Below, one piece after another: positions 37,198-45,626 of a stretch of 64,000 bases of DNA (position 1 is the first letter of the stretch; every line of letters begins with the position of its first letter). Position numbers and translations under genes: made by a program. The notes under the pieces are model-generated. The model did not search any database. It was not told the DNA's origin and saw only the letters and a program-made list of their open reading frames with translations. Source of the stretch: Arthrobacter sp. OAP107 (GTDB taxonomy: Bacteria; Actinomycetota; Actinomycetes; Actinomycetales; Micrococcaceae); assembly GCF_040546765.1 (NCBI RefSeq), contig NZ_JBEPOK010000001.1:4278001-4342000 (forward strand). The letters are read 5' to 3'.

Positions 37198-38184
37198 TCA
37201 GCCACGCGCGCACGCCGCCGTCACGAAGTCATAGATCTCCGCGCGCAGCGCCGTGCCGGCCGCGATCTTCAGCTGTCCTTCACGTCCTCCCGCACTCACA
37301 TGCAGGGGCAGCAGGGTGCCCACCTTATCCTCCGCGATGGCGTGCGGATCGCAGCGGGCAGGGCGGATCCGCAAACGCAGTTCAGTGCGTGACGTGCCCT
37401 GCGCGATCCGGACGTTCCGCGGCCACGGCTGTTCCACTGGCTCGGCAATCAGAGTGGTCCCGCCGATGCCCGCGATGGTCATCGGCCCTGCATCCTGTCC
37501 GGCGCCGCCCCTTTCCTTCGGGATGATGACCAGGCGCACGACGGCGGTGCGGGAGTCCGGGGCCACCTCAAGTCTGCGGTCCAGGGCGATGTCCGCCACT
37601 GCGGCGGCGGCCGCAGCCAGGCACAGCTCCTGGTTGTTCCGTTCCAGGACCCCGAAGGGGTCATCGGCGACGTGCGCCACCTCCCGCAATCCGGCCCGCC
37701 CGGGCCCCGAGAATCTCACGGTGGCGACTGGCTGCTGCGCGGTTGACTGCGGCGGGGTTGGTTGCTGTGTGCCCGATTGGCCACGGCCGCAGGCCGGGGC
37801 CGGAAGCCGGGCTGGAAGACTCTTGGGCTGGCCGGGAGGCAGTTCGAGACCGCCGCCCGCTGGCTCCCAGACGATGTCCCCCTGAAACAGCGGCGACGCG
37901 AGCTCTGCCGCGGCAACCGTCAGGGACCCGCCGGACACATTGGTGAGCAGGAGCTGGATGGCCTGTTTTCCGTACTGGTCGCGGGACTGGTTCACCTCCA
38001 CCGCTATCGGTTGCGGTGCAGCAGAGCGCGTCCCCGGTTCCTGTGGCTCGGGTGCCGTGCAGGACGCCAGCGCAGGAACCGCCGCCAAGGCAGTCGCCGT
38101 TGCGATAGCGAGCCGCCGGCGTGCACGGAACCACGGCGCGTGAGTGCACGGGCCGTGGACCTGTTGTTCAGGCAGCAGGTCCAC
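37198..38184 (-). CDS. Secreted lipoprotein, unknown function
   Basis: About 328 residues. N-terminal RARRRLAIATATALAAVPAL followed by ASC is a lipoprotein signal. Two beta-rich halves follow: QAIQLLLTNVSGGSLTVAAA near the start and TSRTELRLRIRPARCDPHA near the end, joined by a Gln/Pro/Thr-rich linker. It looks like a cell-surface protein with two immunoglobulin-like domains; no family assigned. Start GTG 38184 avoids overlap with the next gene; 38247 is possible but overlaps it by 50 bases and has no ribosome site. Confidence 0.65.
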   Translation of the reverse strand: MDLLPEQQVHGPCTHAPWFRARRRLAIATATALAAVPALASCTAPEPQEPGTRSAAPQPIAVEVNQSRDQYGKQAIQLLLTNVSGGSLTVAAAELASPLFQGDIVWEPAGGGLELPPGQPKSLPARLPAPACGRGQSGTQQPTPPQSTAQQPVATVRFSGPGRAGLREVAHVADDPFGVLERNNQELCLAAAAAAVADIALDRRLEVAPDSRTAVVRLVIIPKERGGAGQDAGPMTIAGIGGTTLIAEPVEQPWPRNVRIAQGTSRTELRLRIRPARCDPHAIAEDKVGTLLPLHVSAGGREGQLKIAAGTALRAEIYDFVTAACARG

Positions 38185-38197
38185 GGCCGGGGCCACT

Positions 38198-38671
38198 CTA
38201 GAACTGCCCGGTGGGGCCTGTGTCCTCGACTTCACCGCGCCAGCCACCGGTTTCGGTGCCGCGTGATTCGATGAAGTCCTTGAATTTGCGCATGTCGGAC
38301 TTGACCTGCATTTTGTCGATCTGCAGGGCCGCGCCCGCCTTCTCAGTGACGGTTTCCGGCGCCCATTCGAAGTGGACCTTCACTTTGGTGTGGGTGGCGT
38401 CCAGGGGCGTGAACCTGATGATGCCGGCATGGGACTTGCCATCGGTGCTGCGCCAGGCAATCCGGTCATCAGGCTCCTGGTCCACGATTTCGGTATCAAA
38501 TTCCCGTTTCACGCCGCCGACTTTCGTAACCCAGTGATTGGTGGTGTTGCTCAGCTGGGTTACGGATTCCACGCCGGACATGAACTGCGGAAATGATTCG
38601 AACTGCGTCCACTGGTTATAGGCCGTATGGACCGGAACTGCGACATCAACGGTCTCTTCAACAGTTTCCAT
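38198..38671 (-). CDS. SRPBCC-family protein (polyketide cyclase/dehydrase-like)
   Basis: 157 residues: METVEETVDVAVPVHTAYNQ then WTQFESFPQFMSGVESV is the standard START/Bet v1-like N-terminus; DDRIAWRSTDGKSHAGIIRF and the beta strands KVKVHFEW follow. Such proteins bind hydrophobic ligands; often stress-associated in Arthrobacter, ligand unknown. Start ATG 38671 has a perfect AGGAGG. Confidence 0.85.
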   Translation of the reverse strand: METVEETVDVAVPVHTAYNQWTQFESFPQFMSGVESVTQLSNTTNHWVTKVGGVKREFDTEIVDQEPDDRIAWRSTDGKSHAGIIRFTPLDATHTKVKVHFEWAPETVTEKAGAALQIDKMQVKSDMRKFKDFIESRGTETGGWRGEVEDTGPTGQF

Positions 38672-38801
38672 CTGCTTCCTCCTGTCGTTACGGGTGGCCC
38701 GATTACGGGCCCTCGGCAGCCGCCGTCGTTCCGCACAGCAACCGCCACCTGAACGGTAGGTCCGGTGGCGTCCTGTGTCCAGACCCTGCAGGTGATTGGC
38801 T

Positions 38802-39041
38802 TCAGGGAATGCCAGCGGTGCCGCCTGACGTGACCAGAAGGTCCCCGACCTGGCAGCCCAGGGCGTCACAGATAGCAGTCAAAGTGGAGAATCTGATCGC
38901 TTTGGCCCTGTCGTTTTTCAGCACCGACAGGTTCACCAGGCTGATCCCGACCCGCTTGCTCAGTTCGGTCAGTGTCATCCCGCGGTCCGCCAGCAGCTCG
39001 TCGAGCCGGCAATGGATTCCTGAGGCTTCGTCCGCCGGCAT
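38802..39041 (-). CDS. XRE-family HTH transcriptional regulator (YozG type)
   Basis: 79 residues. HTH segment MTLTELSKRVGISLVNLSVL, then KNDRAKAIRFSTLTAICDAL. It matches the small regulators paired with DUF2975 membrane proteins. Overlaps the stop of the upstream DUF2975 gene by one base, so the two are co-translated. Probable autorepressor acting at the palindromes 39687-39721. Confidence 0.88.
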   Translation of the reverse strand: MPADEASGIHCRLDELLADRGMTLTELSKRVGISLVNLSVLKNDRAKAIRFSTLTAICDALGCQVGDLLVTSGGTAGIP

Positions 39042-39676
39042 CAGACCAGGCCCTCGGTGTCCTTCTGCAGCCGGCGGCCAAACTGGAAGACCCCGGCCAC
39101 AAGAAGCAGGGCGATGCCCAGCACCAGCGGCGCGGCGTTGAAGTCCAAGGAGAAGAGGTAGGGCTCCCCCGGCACATGCCCATTGACTCCGATCAGTTCT
39201 GCCAGGCGGCTCCGGGCAATGGAGTCGAGGATCTGCCCCGCCGTCCCGGCCAGCGCGAGGACCACTCCCCCGGTACCAACGAGCCAGTCAGAACCAGGTG
39301 TGAAGAGAATTTGGCTCCGGAGCCGGCGGGCCAGCAGAAAGACCAGCGCCAGAACGGCAAGGATACCTAGCTCGTTTAGCGCCTCCGCCCATGCCAGCAG
39401 CGCGGCCGGGCCGGAGGGAAGCACCGGAATTGTCGCATCCAGGGCCGTGTAGTGGCCGGAAGCACCCAGCGACAATCCGGACACCGTTTGGCGCGGCGTC
39501 GCCACCGGAAGCGTCAGCGTTACCTGCCCGGCCGAGGAATCCACGATGCCAGTCACCGTGAACGCCGTCGTCGTGACCGCTGCGGCGGACGAGGCAACCA
39601 TCAGAAAAAGCGCATCCGTCCTGGTCACGAACATCTTGCGCCGTGCATCCGGAATGGCGTGCTTGGTAACTTTCAT
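39041..39676 (-). CDS. DUF2975 family membrane protein
   Basis: 211 residues, four predicted membrane segments (about 23-45, 90-112, 132-150, 180-200). Partner of the XRE gene just downstream, an arrangement seen widely in Gram-positive bacteria with no assigned role. Start ATG 39676 after GGGGGA. Its promoter and a nested palindromic operator lie within 75 bases upstream. Confidence 0.82.
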   Translation of the reverse strand: MKVTKHAIPDARRKMFVTRTDALFLMVASSAAAVTTTAFTVTGIVDSSAGQVTLTLPVATPRQTVSGLSLGASGHYTALDATIPVLPSGPAALLAWAEALNELGILAVLALVFLLARRLRSQILFTPGSDWLVGTGGVVLALAGTAGQILDSIARSRLAELIGVNGHVPGEPYLFSLDFNAAPLVLGIALLLVAGVFQFGRRLQKDTEGLV

Positions 39677-39686
39677 CAGTCCCCCA

Positions 39687-39721
39687 GTTATCGAAACTCG
39701 TTAATAACGACAATCGATAAC
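39687..39721 (-). promoter_or_regulatory. Nested palindromic operator
   Basis: GTTATCG (39687-39693) and CGATAAC (39715-39721) are inverted around base 39704, and a second palindrome CGTTA-A-TAACG (39699-39709) shares exactly the same centre. It starts 11 bases before the DUF2975 start codon and overlaps the -10 box, a typical repressor site. The XRE protein is the likely ligand. Confidence 0.65.
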
Positions 39722-39747
39722 ATAGGGCTATCCGTAGCCGGTGTCAA
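39719..39747 (-). promoter_or_regulatory. Promoter of the DUF2975-XRE operon
   Basis: Minus strand TTGACA (39742-39747), exactly 17 bases, TATGTT (39719-39724). A near-consensus promoter; the transcription start falls inside the operator. Confidence 0.7.
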
Positions 39748-39782
39748 TGTCCGGCAGGCTCGCCTGCTGCCCCGTACGGGGC

Positions 39783-39833
39783 AAAAAGGAACCCGCCGGG
39801 GCGGACGGGTGGTCCGTCGTCGGCGGGCTCCTT
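39783..39833 (-). terminator. Terminator after DUF805 gene
   Basis: Minus strand AAGGAGCCCGCCG ... CGGCGGGTTCCTT followed by a T-run, 20 bases after the DUF805 stop. A second palindrome TGCCCCGTACGGGGCA (39768-39783) follows. Confidence 0.75.
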
Positions 39834-39852
39834 ACGGCAGGGCCGTCTGCGT

Positions 39853-40332
39853 TCAGGCGTTCGGCGCGTCGAACCGCTGCCCTTCGGGCTTGGACGGAAG
39901 GATCGTCAGGACCAACAGTGCTACCGCCCCAAGGAACGGCACGATACCCAGCAGCACAAACCAGCCGCTCAGGTTCACATCGTGCAGGCGCCGGGCAGTC
40001 AAGGCGAGGGACGGCACGATGGTCGCCAGTCCCCAAACAATGGCAAGGATGAGGCCCACCGTGGCGCCCGGACCGGGAACGGGCGAACCGTCTGCGGCCA
40101 CGGTTGTTCCCCCTGCACCCGTGATGACGTTGATGATGATGCCGACCACGACTGCGACGAGCAGCCACCACCAGTACTCACTCCGGCTGGCACGGCCCGA
40201 GAACGTGGCGTACTTCTTGAAGAACCTGCGGACCGCTGCGGGCAAGGGCGCCCCGTAGTAAGGGGCCCAAAGCGGCGGTTCGCCGGTTCCTCCCTGATAG
40301 GCCTGCTGCTGTGGATATTGCTGATAGCTCAC
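39853..40332 (-). CDS. DUF805 family membrane protein
   Basis: 159 residues. After a Gln/Pro/Tyr-rich start (MSYQQYPQQQAYQGG) comes the DUF805 core: KYATFSGRASRSEYWWWLL, LAIVWGLATIVPSLALTARR and LHDVNLSGWFVLLGIVPFLG, with three to four membrane segments. Role unknown (inner-membrane protein related to YhaH). Monocistronic with its own terminator. Confidence 0.88.
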   Translation of the reverse strand: MSYQQYPQQQAYQGGTGEPPLWAPYYGAPLPAAVRRFFKKYATFSGRASRSEYWWWLLVAVVVGIIINVITGAGGTTVAADGSPVPGPGATVGLILAIVWGLATIVPSLALTARRLHDVNLSGWFVLLGIVPFLGAVALLVLTILPSKPEGQRFDAPNA

Positions 40333-40586
40333 TGGTTCCCCCCACGGGTTCTGAGTTATGAGACGAGCCCATCGTAGGGGCCTAAACCGGCGAATCGGCC
40401 TTTCGATGGAGAAAATTTACTGCGATTTTCACTTCGCGTCCTGATAAGTGCGGAAGTTTCGGACTCCGCGGAGCCGCTGATGCCGCGGGCCCGGGTGCGG
40501 CTAGCAACTGACCATCGACACGGTCCCGGCGCGGGCTTAACCTTTCCTCGCTGGGACCCGACAACGACGACGGTGAGGTGGCAAAA

Positions 40587-40979
40587 ATGGGAGCCCTGGA
40601 AGATGTTGATTTGGTGCAGCGGGGTTACGACGCTTTCGGTGCAGGTGACATGGACACCCTCCGCGGGCTGTTCGCGGCGGACGCCGTCTGGCATCTCGGG
40701 GGCAGCGGCGGGCTGTCCGGTGACAAGCAGGGCCTGGACGCGATCATCGCGTACTTCGGCGAACTGTTTACCCGCTCCGACGGCACGATCAAGGTCGACC
40801 TGGATGATCTGATCGGCGGGGACAACCATACGGTTGGCTTCCAGCGCGTGCACGCGCAACGCAACGGCGCAGCCATCGACCAGCGCGCCGTTATCGTCTT
40901 CGCACTCAAGGACGGCAAAGTCAGCGAGGTTTACGAATTCCCGGAGGACACCGCCAAGGCCGCCGATTTCTGGTCCTGA
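40587..40979 (+). CDS. SnoaL-like / nuclear transport factor 2-like protein
   Basis: 130 residues. LVQRGYDAFGAGDMDTLRGL and FAADAVWHLGGSGGLSGDKQ are typical of SnoaL-like cone-fold proteins, which isomerise or hydrolyse small ligands or merely bind them. Ending with VIVFALKDGKVSEVYEFPED. Start ATG 40587 is preceded by GAGGTGG; a GTG at 40578 is possible. Confidence 0.8.
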   Translation: MGALEDVDLVQRGYDAFGAGDMDTLRGLFAADAVWHLGGSGGLSGDKQGLDAIIAYFGELFTRSDGTIKVDLDDLIGGDNHTVGFQRVHAQRNGAAIDQRAVIVFALKDGKVSEVYEFPEDTAKAADFWS

Positions 40980-41046
40980 GAATCGCAGCTTCCCTGGGGC
41001 CGCCTGCACCCGATCCTTTGTTGCGAGGGTCGCCTAGAGTGGGCCC

Positions 41047-41379
41047 ATGGCAGACGCGATGAAGTCCCTCACTGAAAGCTTCAGGAACGTGGGCGTTTCA
41101 AGGGCTTACGGAGATCCGATCCGGCTGGACGGGAAAGAGATCGTTCCCGTTGCACTGGTTTCCTTCGGGTTTGGCGGCGGCACCGAAGGCGGTGATCCGG
41201 AGGGAGCCGGCTCCGGTGGCGGGGGAGGCGGATTCGTCTTCCCCCTTGGCGTATATACCCACGACGACGGCGGCCGGCTGACTTTCCGTCCGAATCCACT
41301 GTCGCTGACGGCTTGCCTGGTACCGCTGGTATCGGCCGTCGGGCTTGCGCTGCGGGGTGCACTCCGGGCGCGGCGTTAG
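41047..41379 (+). CDS. GerW/YtfJ-family protein
   Basis: 110 residues. SFRNVGVSRAYGDPIRLDGK then EIVPVALVSFGFGGG and a Gly-rich stretch (GAGSGGGGGGFVFPLG) match the GerW family, named for Bacillus spore germination but widespread in non-sporulating actinobacteria with unknown role. The C-terminus has a hydrophobic helix (LTACLVPLVSAVGLALRGAL), possibly membrane-associated. Confidence 0.72.
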   Translation: MADAMKSLTESFRNVGVSRAYGDPIRLDGKEIVPVALVSFGFGGGTEGGDPEGAGSGGGGGGFVFPLGVYTHDDGGRLTFRPNPLSLTACLVPLVSAVGLALRGALRARR

Positions 41380-41402
41380 CCGCCCTCTTCGGCCGGAAGT
41401 CG

Positions 41403-41597
41403 CTACGCGACGTCGTCGGCGATGTTCCGGTCGGACAGGTGGGCCAGCAGGGCCCGCTCCGGACTGCCCGGGTTTTCCTCGAGGTGGCGCAGCAGGCTGG
41501 TGCGCACGTCGGGGCCGGTGGCAACCGCAGAAAGTACATCGATGATGACGTCCATTACCTGACGGCGCATCGTCCAATCCTCTGAAGCGTACGTCAC
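41403..41597 (-). CDS. Small hypothetical protein
   Basis: 64 residues from GTG 41597, which has AGGAGG 5 bases upstream: TYASEDWTMRRQVMDVIIDV, LSAVATGPDVRTSLLRHLEE. Mostly helical, acidic, no Cys. I do not recognise it. The frame continues upstream to 41684 but the ribosome site favours the short form. Confidence 0.5.
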   Translation of the reverse strand: MTYASEDWTMRRQVMDVIIDVLSAVATGPDVRTSLLRHLEENPGSPERALLAHLSDRNIADDVA

Positions 41598-41774
41598 GTG
41601 CACCTCCTGCCCGGCCGCGAACCTTTCCCCGACTGCTCTTTCGATAGGCACTGTCCCCTGAGTCAGTACCGTCGCTTCCAGCATCCCCGTTTGGCTGCGG
41701 GAAAACCGGAACCAGTGGGGCCGGCCCTTGTTTGGGCCGACCCCACCAATAGATCCCTGTGTTATGGCTTCAGG

Positions 41775-42038
41775 TCAGACGCGGCTTCTGCGTGTGACGG
41801 CGCCGTAGATCAGCAACACAATGACAGCTCCGAGGATGGACAACAGCCAGGTCCTGAGGTCGAAGAAGTCACCCAAGCCACCACCGAAGATCAGCGAGCC
41901 GATCCAGCCGCCAAGGATGGCCCCGACGACGCCCAAGACGAGGGTGACTATCCAACCGCCGCCCTGCCTCCCGGGAAGAATGGCTTTTGCAATGGCCCCC
42001 GCAATCAGACCGAGCAGGAGAAATCCAAGAATTCCCAT
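41775..42038 (-). CDS. GlsB/YeaQ/YmgE-family membrane protein
   Basis: 87 residues with three hydrophobic helices rich in Gly: MGILGFLLLGLIAGAIAKAI, LPGRQGGGWIVTLVLGVVGA, ILGGWIGSLIFGGG, and a further C-terminal helix. The motif AIAKAILPGRQGGG is diagnostic of this transglycosylase-associated/stress-response family. Start ATG 42038 with GGAAAG upstream. Confidence 0.88.
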   Translation of the reverse strand: MGILGFLLLGLIAGAIAKAILPGRQGGGWIVTLVLGVVGAILGGWIGSLIFGGGLGDFFDLRTWLLSILGAVIVLLIYGAVTRRSRV

Positions 42039-42475
42039 GACGCACTTTCCTTTCCACCAGACAGGCACCGCGGGTGTGGCACCAGCTATAGAGATGAGTT
42101 AATCAGCATGCTTAGTAGCTGGCAAGCGTCCGATGCGCGTGGCCCGAAATTTCTCTTGTCAGTCCTGTTGGGGTGGTGCTATAAAAATCGGTATCAGCCA
42201 ACATCGGAAACTGAGGTCAAGGAGGGGGTCCCCGGCAGCCAATTAACGCCTCATGGACCGGGACGGGATACCGGTAAACGCAAAGCTGCTTATTGGGCGG
42301 AGAGCTTTCAGAGAACGCCACAGCGCATAGTGTGCAGGTGCAGCATCATCAGCGTGCGGATCCTATTCCCGCTAAGTGGTCCCCGGCTGCAGGAGCAGCC
42401 GGGGACCACATCACCCTAGCTGCGGAGGGGATCGCAGCATCCGGAGTTCCTTGAGCTGGTTGTGGTGGGATTTCT
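42039..42475. other. Region without a confident gene
   Basis: About 440 bases. No supported ORF; a frame from 42108 lacks a ribosome site and has unsuitable codon use. It holds a perfect 15-bp hairpin at 42376-42409 (listed separately), and should carry promoters for the flanking divergent small membrane genes. Confidence 0.5.
42376..42409. terminator. Strong hairpin, terminator-like
   Basis: GTGGTCCCCGGCTGC and GCAGCCGGGGACCAC around a 4-nt loop AGGA; no U-tract. It lies 66 bases upstream of the next gene without a recognised gene before it, so it may end a transcript not seen here or act as a leader structure. Confidence 0.5.
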
Positions 42476-42721
42476 GTGGACCAGGCGACAATCGTCAGCT
42501 ACGCCCTCGGCTACATCGCGGTGGCGATAGCCGTTTTTGTTATGTTTCTGCCGGCGCTCGCTGTTCTCGGCCTGCTTCTGCTCGGGGCCGGCGCCGTACA
42601 GGTGATTGTTCTACTCATCAACGCCACGGCCGTTGGCCTCTACAAGGCTGTCCTCGGGCTGTACCACCACCTGCTGGACAGGTGGCACGACCGCCAGCGC
42701 GGCAGGCTGGCGGCCCACTAG
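42476..42721 (+). CDS. Small membrane protein, unknown function
   Basis: 81 residues: one long or two short hydrophobic helices (IVSYALGYIAVAIAVFVMFL, PALAVLGLLLLGAGAVQVIV) and a basic C-terminal tail (HHLLDRWHDRQRGRLAAH). Start GTG 42476. No family recognised. Confidence 0.6.
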   Translation: MDQATIVSYALGYIAVAIAVFVMFLPALAVLGLLLLGAGAVQVIVLLINATAVGLYKAVLGLYHHLLDRWHDRQRGRLAAH

Positions 42722-42800
42722 GGCGGAACAGCCCCAGGCCGACGCGCCCGCCAGAGCGCTGCCCGTGCGAGGGCATGCTGAAACCTGCTCGCCAGTACAT

Positions 42801-43898
42801 ATGATGGCAGTCATGGAGGAGGAACTGGCGCGTGCCGCACAGGCTTTGTACGCGCTTCCCTTCGACGAGTTCATCGCCGCCCGCACTGCTGCCGCCAAAG
42901 ATGCCGCGGCATCCAACAAGCCCCTTGCGCAGGCAATCCGGACCCTGCCCAAGCCTTCCGTGGCCGCCTGGACCGTCAATATGCTGGCACACCACAGCCC
43001 CGACGCCGTTCAGCAGCTACGGGCTCTCGGTGAGACCATGCAGGAGGCTCAGGCATCACTCGACGCTTCGACCCTAAGGGAGCTTGCCAAGGAACGTCGG
43101 AAACTCCTCGGCACCGCTGTCGGTGAAGCTCGGCTGGCCGCTGAAAAGCAGGGCCGGAAGGTAAGCGGCGCAGTTGCCACCGAGGTGGAAGAGACACTGC
43201 GGGCGGCCACGGCGGACCTGGCGGCTGCCGCCGCCGTCGAAAGCGGTTTGTTGCTTCGCGGGCTGTCCGCCGACGGCGTTGACCAGGTTGATCTCAGTGA
43301 CGCCGTAGCGGTTCCGTCCGCGCTCGGAAAGCTGCCACCCCGGCCGCTCCCGCCCCAGCGGCCCGCTGATGCACAGCGTCCCGCTGGCGGGGCGCCACGC
43401 CCGGCTGGCGGGGCACCGAAAGGCCACCGGCAGGAGCCATCCGCCACGACTGCCCCGGCCGGACGGCGTGACCGGAGCCAGCCGTCAAAAGCCGCGGCGC
43501 GGGCGGGCGCCGACGCCGGCCCCGACGCGGTGGATCAGGAGAAGCCGCGCCTCCGAGCCGTCCGCACCGCTCCCCGCCCGGTCACGCCGTCGCTGCTGGA
43601 GAAGGCGCAGGCAGCGCTGGCGGAAGCGGAGGAAGCGGCTGCTGATGCCGCAGACGAGGCAGCGCGCCGCGCCCGGGCCCAGGAGGAAGCCGCGGCAGAC
43701 TTCGTCCGGCTCACAGCCGAAGTCAACGACGCCCGGCAGCGGCTCCGTGCCTTGGAGCTTTCACTGGATGCCGCACGCAAGGAACGCGAGACCGCAGCCG
43801 CTGAAGCGAAGCAGTACGCCCGGGCAGCGGAAAAAAGCGAGCGGTCGGCGGTGCTGGCCAAGGAACGCGTGCTGCGGCTGCGCAACACGCCGGACTGA
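42801..43898 (+). CDS. Ala/Arg-rich coiled-coil protein, unknown function
   Basis: About 365 residues. An N-terminal conserved helical part (LARAAQALYALPFDEFIAAR, ASNKPLAQAIRTLPKPSVAA), a long Pro/Ala/Arg-rich linker with PAGGAPR repeats (about 195-255), and a C-terminal coiled coil (KAQAALAEAEEAAADAADEA) ending in VLAKERVLRLRNTPD. Related hypothetical proteins occur in Arthrobacter and other actinobacteria. Cytoplasmic; function unknown. Start among ATG 42801, 42804 and 42813. Confidence 0.72.
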   Translation: MMAVMEEELARAAQALYALPFDEFIAARTAAAKDAAASNKPLAQAIRTLPKPSVAAWTVNMLAHHSPDAVQQLRALGETMQEAQASLDASTLRELAKERRKLLGTAVGEARLAAEKQGRKVSGAVATEVEETLRAATADLAAAAAVESGLLLRGLSADGVDQVDLSDAVAVPSALGKLPPRPLPPQRPADAQRPAGGAPRPAGGAPKGHRQEPSATTAPAGRRDRSQPSKAAARAGADAGPDAVDQEKPRLRAVRTAPRPVTPSLLEKAQAALAEAEEAAADAADEAARRARAQEEAAADFVRLTAEVNDARQRLRALELSLDAARKERETAAAEAKQYARAAEKSERSAVLAKERVLRLRNTPD

Positions 43899-43937
43899 AC
43901 TGCCAAAAATGTCAGACCCCGGTTGCACGATGGAGCC

Positions 43938-44117
43938 ATGGAAAATAATCAGGAATTCCACGTAACGTACTTCGACGCCGACTGCGGCCGGATCCGCACC
44001 GAGGTCTTCGATACTGTGGCGGCTGCAGAGCGCTTCGCCAGCCGCAGCATCACCGGCGAAGACTGCTGGGCCGTCGTCGACGCCGTAGCAGTCCAGCAGG
44101 AGCAGCTCGCCGCCTGA
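43938..44117 (+). CDS. Small hypothetical protein
   Basis: 59 residues: ENNQEFHVTYFDADCGRIRT, EVFDTVAAAERFASRSITGE, then DCWAVVDAVAVQQ. The beta-alpha-beta pattern and the phrase AERFASRSI suggest a small fold used for intracellular binding, function unknown. Followed by a terminator. Confidence 0.55.
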   Translation: MENNQEFHVTYFDADCGRIRTEVFDTVAAAERFASRSITGEDCWAVVDAVAVQQEQLAA

Positions 44118-44157
44118 CGCCGGCAAGGCCCCGCCCGGCCGGGGCTGCCCAAACGCG

Positions 44158-44201
44158 GAGAGGCCCCGCCGTCCGCGCGGGCAGGCGGAGCGGGGCCTCT
44201 C
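44158..44201. terminator. Bidirectional terminator
   Basis: GAGAGGCCCCGC / GCGGGGCCTCTC arms with a 20-nt loop between the small gene and the convergent aldo/keto reductase. Confidence 0.75.
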
Positions 44202-44217
44202 GGCGGTTACCTGACTG

Positions 44218-45063
44218 TCAGGCGAAGTCGGAGACGGCCGGGTCCGGGCCGATCCTGCCGGTTCCGTCCGCGGTGCGATCCAGTCCGTTGATGGCTTCAA
44301 CGTCCCCGGCGTCCAGCGTGACGTTCAGGGCGTCAAAGTTCTCACGGATCCTGGACTCGGTGACGGATTTGGGGATGACGACGTTACCGATGGCGAGGTG
44401 CCAAGCGATGACCACCTGAGCTGCGGTGGCACGGTGCTTTTGTGCGATGCCCGCGATAACCGGGTCCGCCAGGAGCTCCCCGCCCTGGCCCAGCGGAGAC
44501 CAGGCCTGGGTCAGGATGCCCTGGGACGCATTGAAGTTCCGCAGCTCGGACTGGCTGAAGTAGGGGTGCAGTTCCACCTGGTTGATGGCCGGAACCACGC
44601 CGGTCTCGTCGATGATCCGTTGCAGGCCCTCGACGGTGAAGTTGGAGACGCCAATGGACTTCACCCTGCCGCGCTTCTGCAGTTCGATCAGCGCCTTCCA
44701 GGTGTCCACGTACTTGTCCTGCTTGGGCTGGAGCCAGTGGATCAGGTAGAGGTCCAGGGTTTCAAGACCCAGGCGCTCCAGCGACTCCTCGAACGCGGCG
44801 AGCGTCGATTCGTAGCCCTGGTCGGCGTTCCACAGCTTGGTGGTGATAAAGATTTCCTCCGGCGACAGCCCGGAACTGGCAATCGCCCGGCCTACACCGG
44901 ATTCGTTGCCGTAGATCTTGGCGGTGTCGATGTGGCGGAACCCGGCCTGAAACGCCTGAAAGACGACCTTCTCGGCTACGTCGTCTTCAACCTGCCACAC
45001 CCCGTAGCCCAGCTGGGGAATGGTGTTGCCGTCATTGAATGTCAGTATTGGTGAAGAAGTCAT
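44218..45063 (-). CDS. Aldo/keto reductase (2,5-diketo-D-gluconate reductase type)
   Basis: 281-residue NADPH-dependent AKR. Catalytic tetrad is visible: Asp in GFRHIDTAKIYGNE, Tyr in the same loop, Lys in IFITTKLWNADQG and His in DLYLIHWLQPKQD. Cofactor-binding IGNVVIPKSVTESRIRENF closes the C-terminus. Substrate not predictable (2,5-DKG, methylglyoxal or others). Start ATG 45063 follows AGGATGGA; the frame continues upstream without support. Confidence 0.9.
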   Translation of the reverse strand: MTSSPILTFNDGNTIPQLGYGVWQVEDDVAEKVVFQAFQAGFRHIDTAKIYGNESGVGRAIASSGLSPEEIFITTKLWNADQGYESTLAAFEESLERLGLETLDLYLIHWLQPKQDKYVDTWKALIELQKRGRVKSIGVSNFTVEGLQRIIDETGVVPAINQVELHPYFSQSELRNFNASQGILTQAWSPLGQGGELLADPVIAGIAQKHRATAAQVVIAWHLAIGNVVIPKSVTESRIRENFDALNVTLDAGDVEAINGLDRTADGTGRIGPDPAVSDFA

Positions 45064-45176
45064 TTGTCCATCCTGCCAACAATCAAACTTGAAGCGCACG
45101 GAATATGACGAAGCTAAGCTAGCCGCGTAACGCCGTGTCACGGGGAATATTTCGGCGCAAAGAAAACCCCGGCCGG

Positions 45177-45620
45177 TCAGGACTCCGAAAGGAGCCGCTC
45201 GGCGTCGGCCACTTGCTCAAACACAGTTTCCGCCCGGCGCCAGACGGATGCCGCGCCAACGGGCACCGGCCCCACGGCGAGACGGAGCATCGCGGCCGCC
45301 TCGGCGGTGGCGGCCAGCGAGTTGCCCGCCTTGGACAGCGAGCGGTGAACACCTGACAGGGCGTGCGGAATATCCAGGCCGTCGCTGGGCGACCGCCGCT
45401 GCGCCTCAACGCAGATCTCCCGGACACGGCCGGAGAGGCCCGCCAGCTGGTTGGCTATGTCGACCAGCTCTGCGTAGAGCTGGTCGTCCTCCACACCCTC
45501 GAGCACCTGGTGGTACCGGTCCAGGCCGCGGTGGAACCGGTCGTGGGCGCGGCGCCATAAGCCCTTGCCAAGTTCGGCGTCGTCTTTCCGCCCTTGGCGG
45601 GCGGCCGTGAAAAATCCCAA
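45177..45620 (-). CDS. Conserved hypothetical helical protein, downstream of bpa
   Basis: 147 residues, all-helical: LWRRAHDRFHRGLDRYHQVL, EGVEDDQLYAELVDIANQLA, GVHRSLSKAGNSLAATAEAA. No Cys beyond one, no membrane segment. It begins 6 bases after the bpa gene on the same strand, so it probably works with it, but I know no function. Confidence 0.65.
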   Translation of the reverse strand: MGFFTAARQGRKDDAELGKGLWRRAHDRFHRGLDRYHQVLEGVEDDQLYAELVDIANQLAGLSGRVREICVEAQRRSPSDGLDIPHALSGVHRSLSKAGNSLAATAEAAAMLRLAVGPVPVGAASVWRRAETVFEQVADAERLLSES

Positions 45621-45626
45621 AGAGGC

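Noticed and set aside
36462..37205. 247-codon minus-strand frame
   Set aside because: Arg/Pro/Gly-rich shadow of the Hpt-like region.
41598..42419. 273-codon plus-strand frame
   Set aside because: It covers the antisense of the GlsB gene and non-coding sequence, with no ribosome site or domain.
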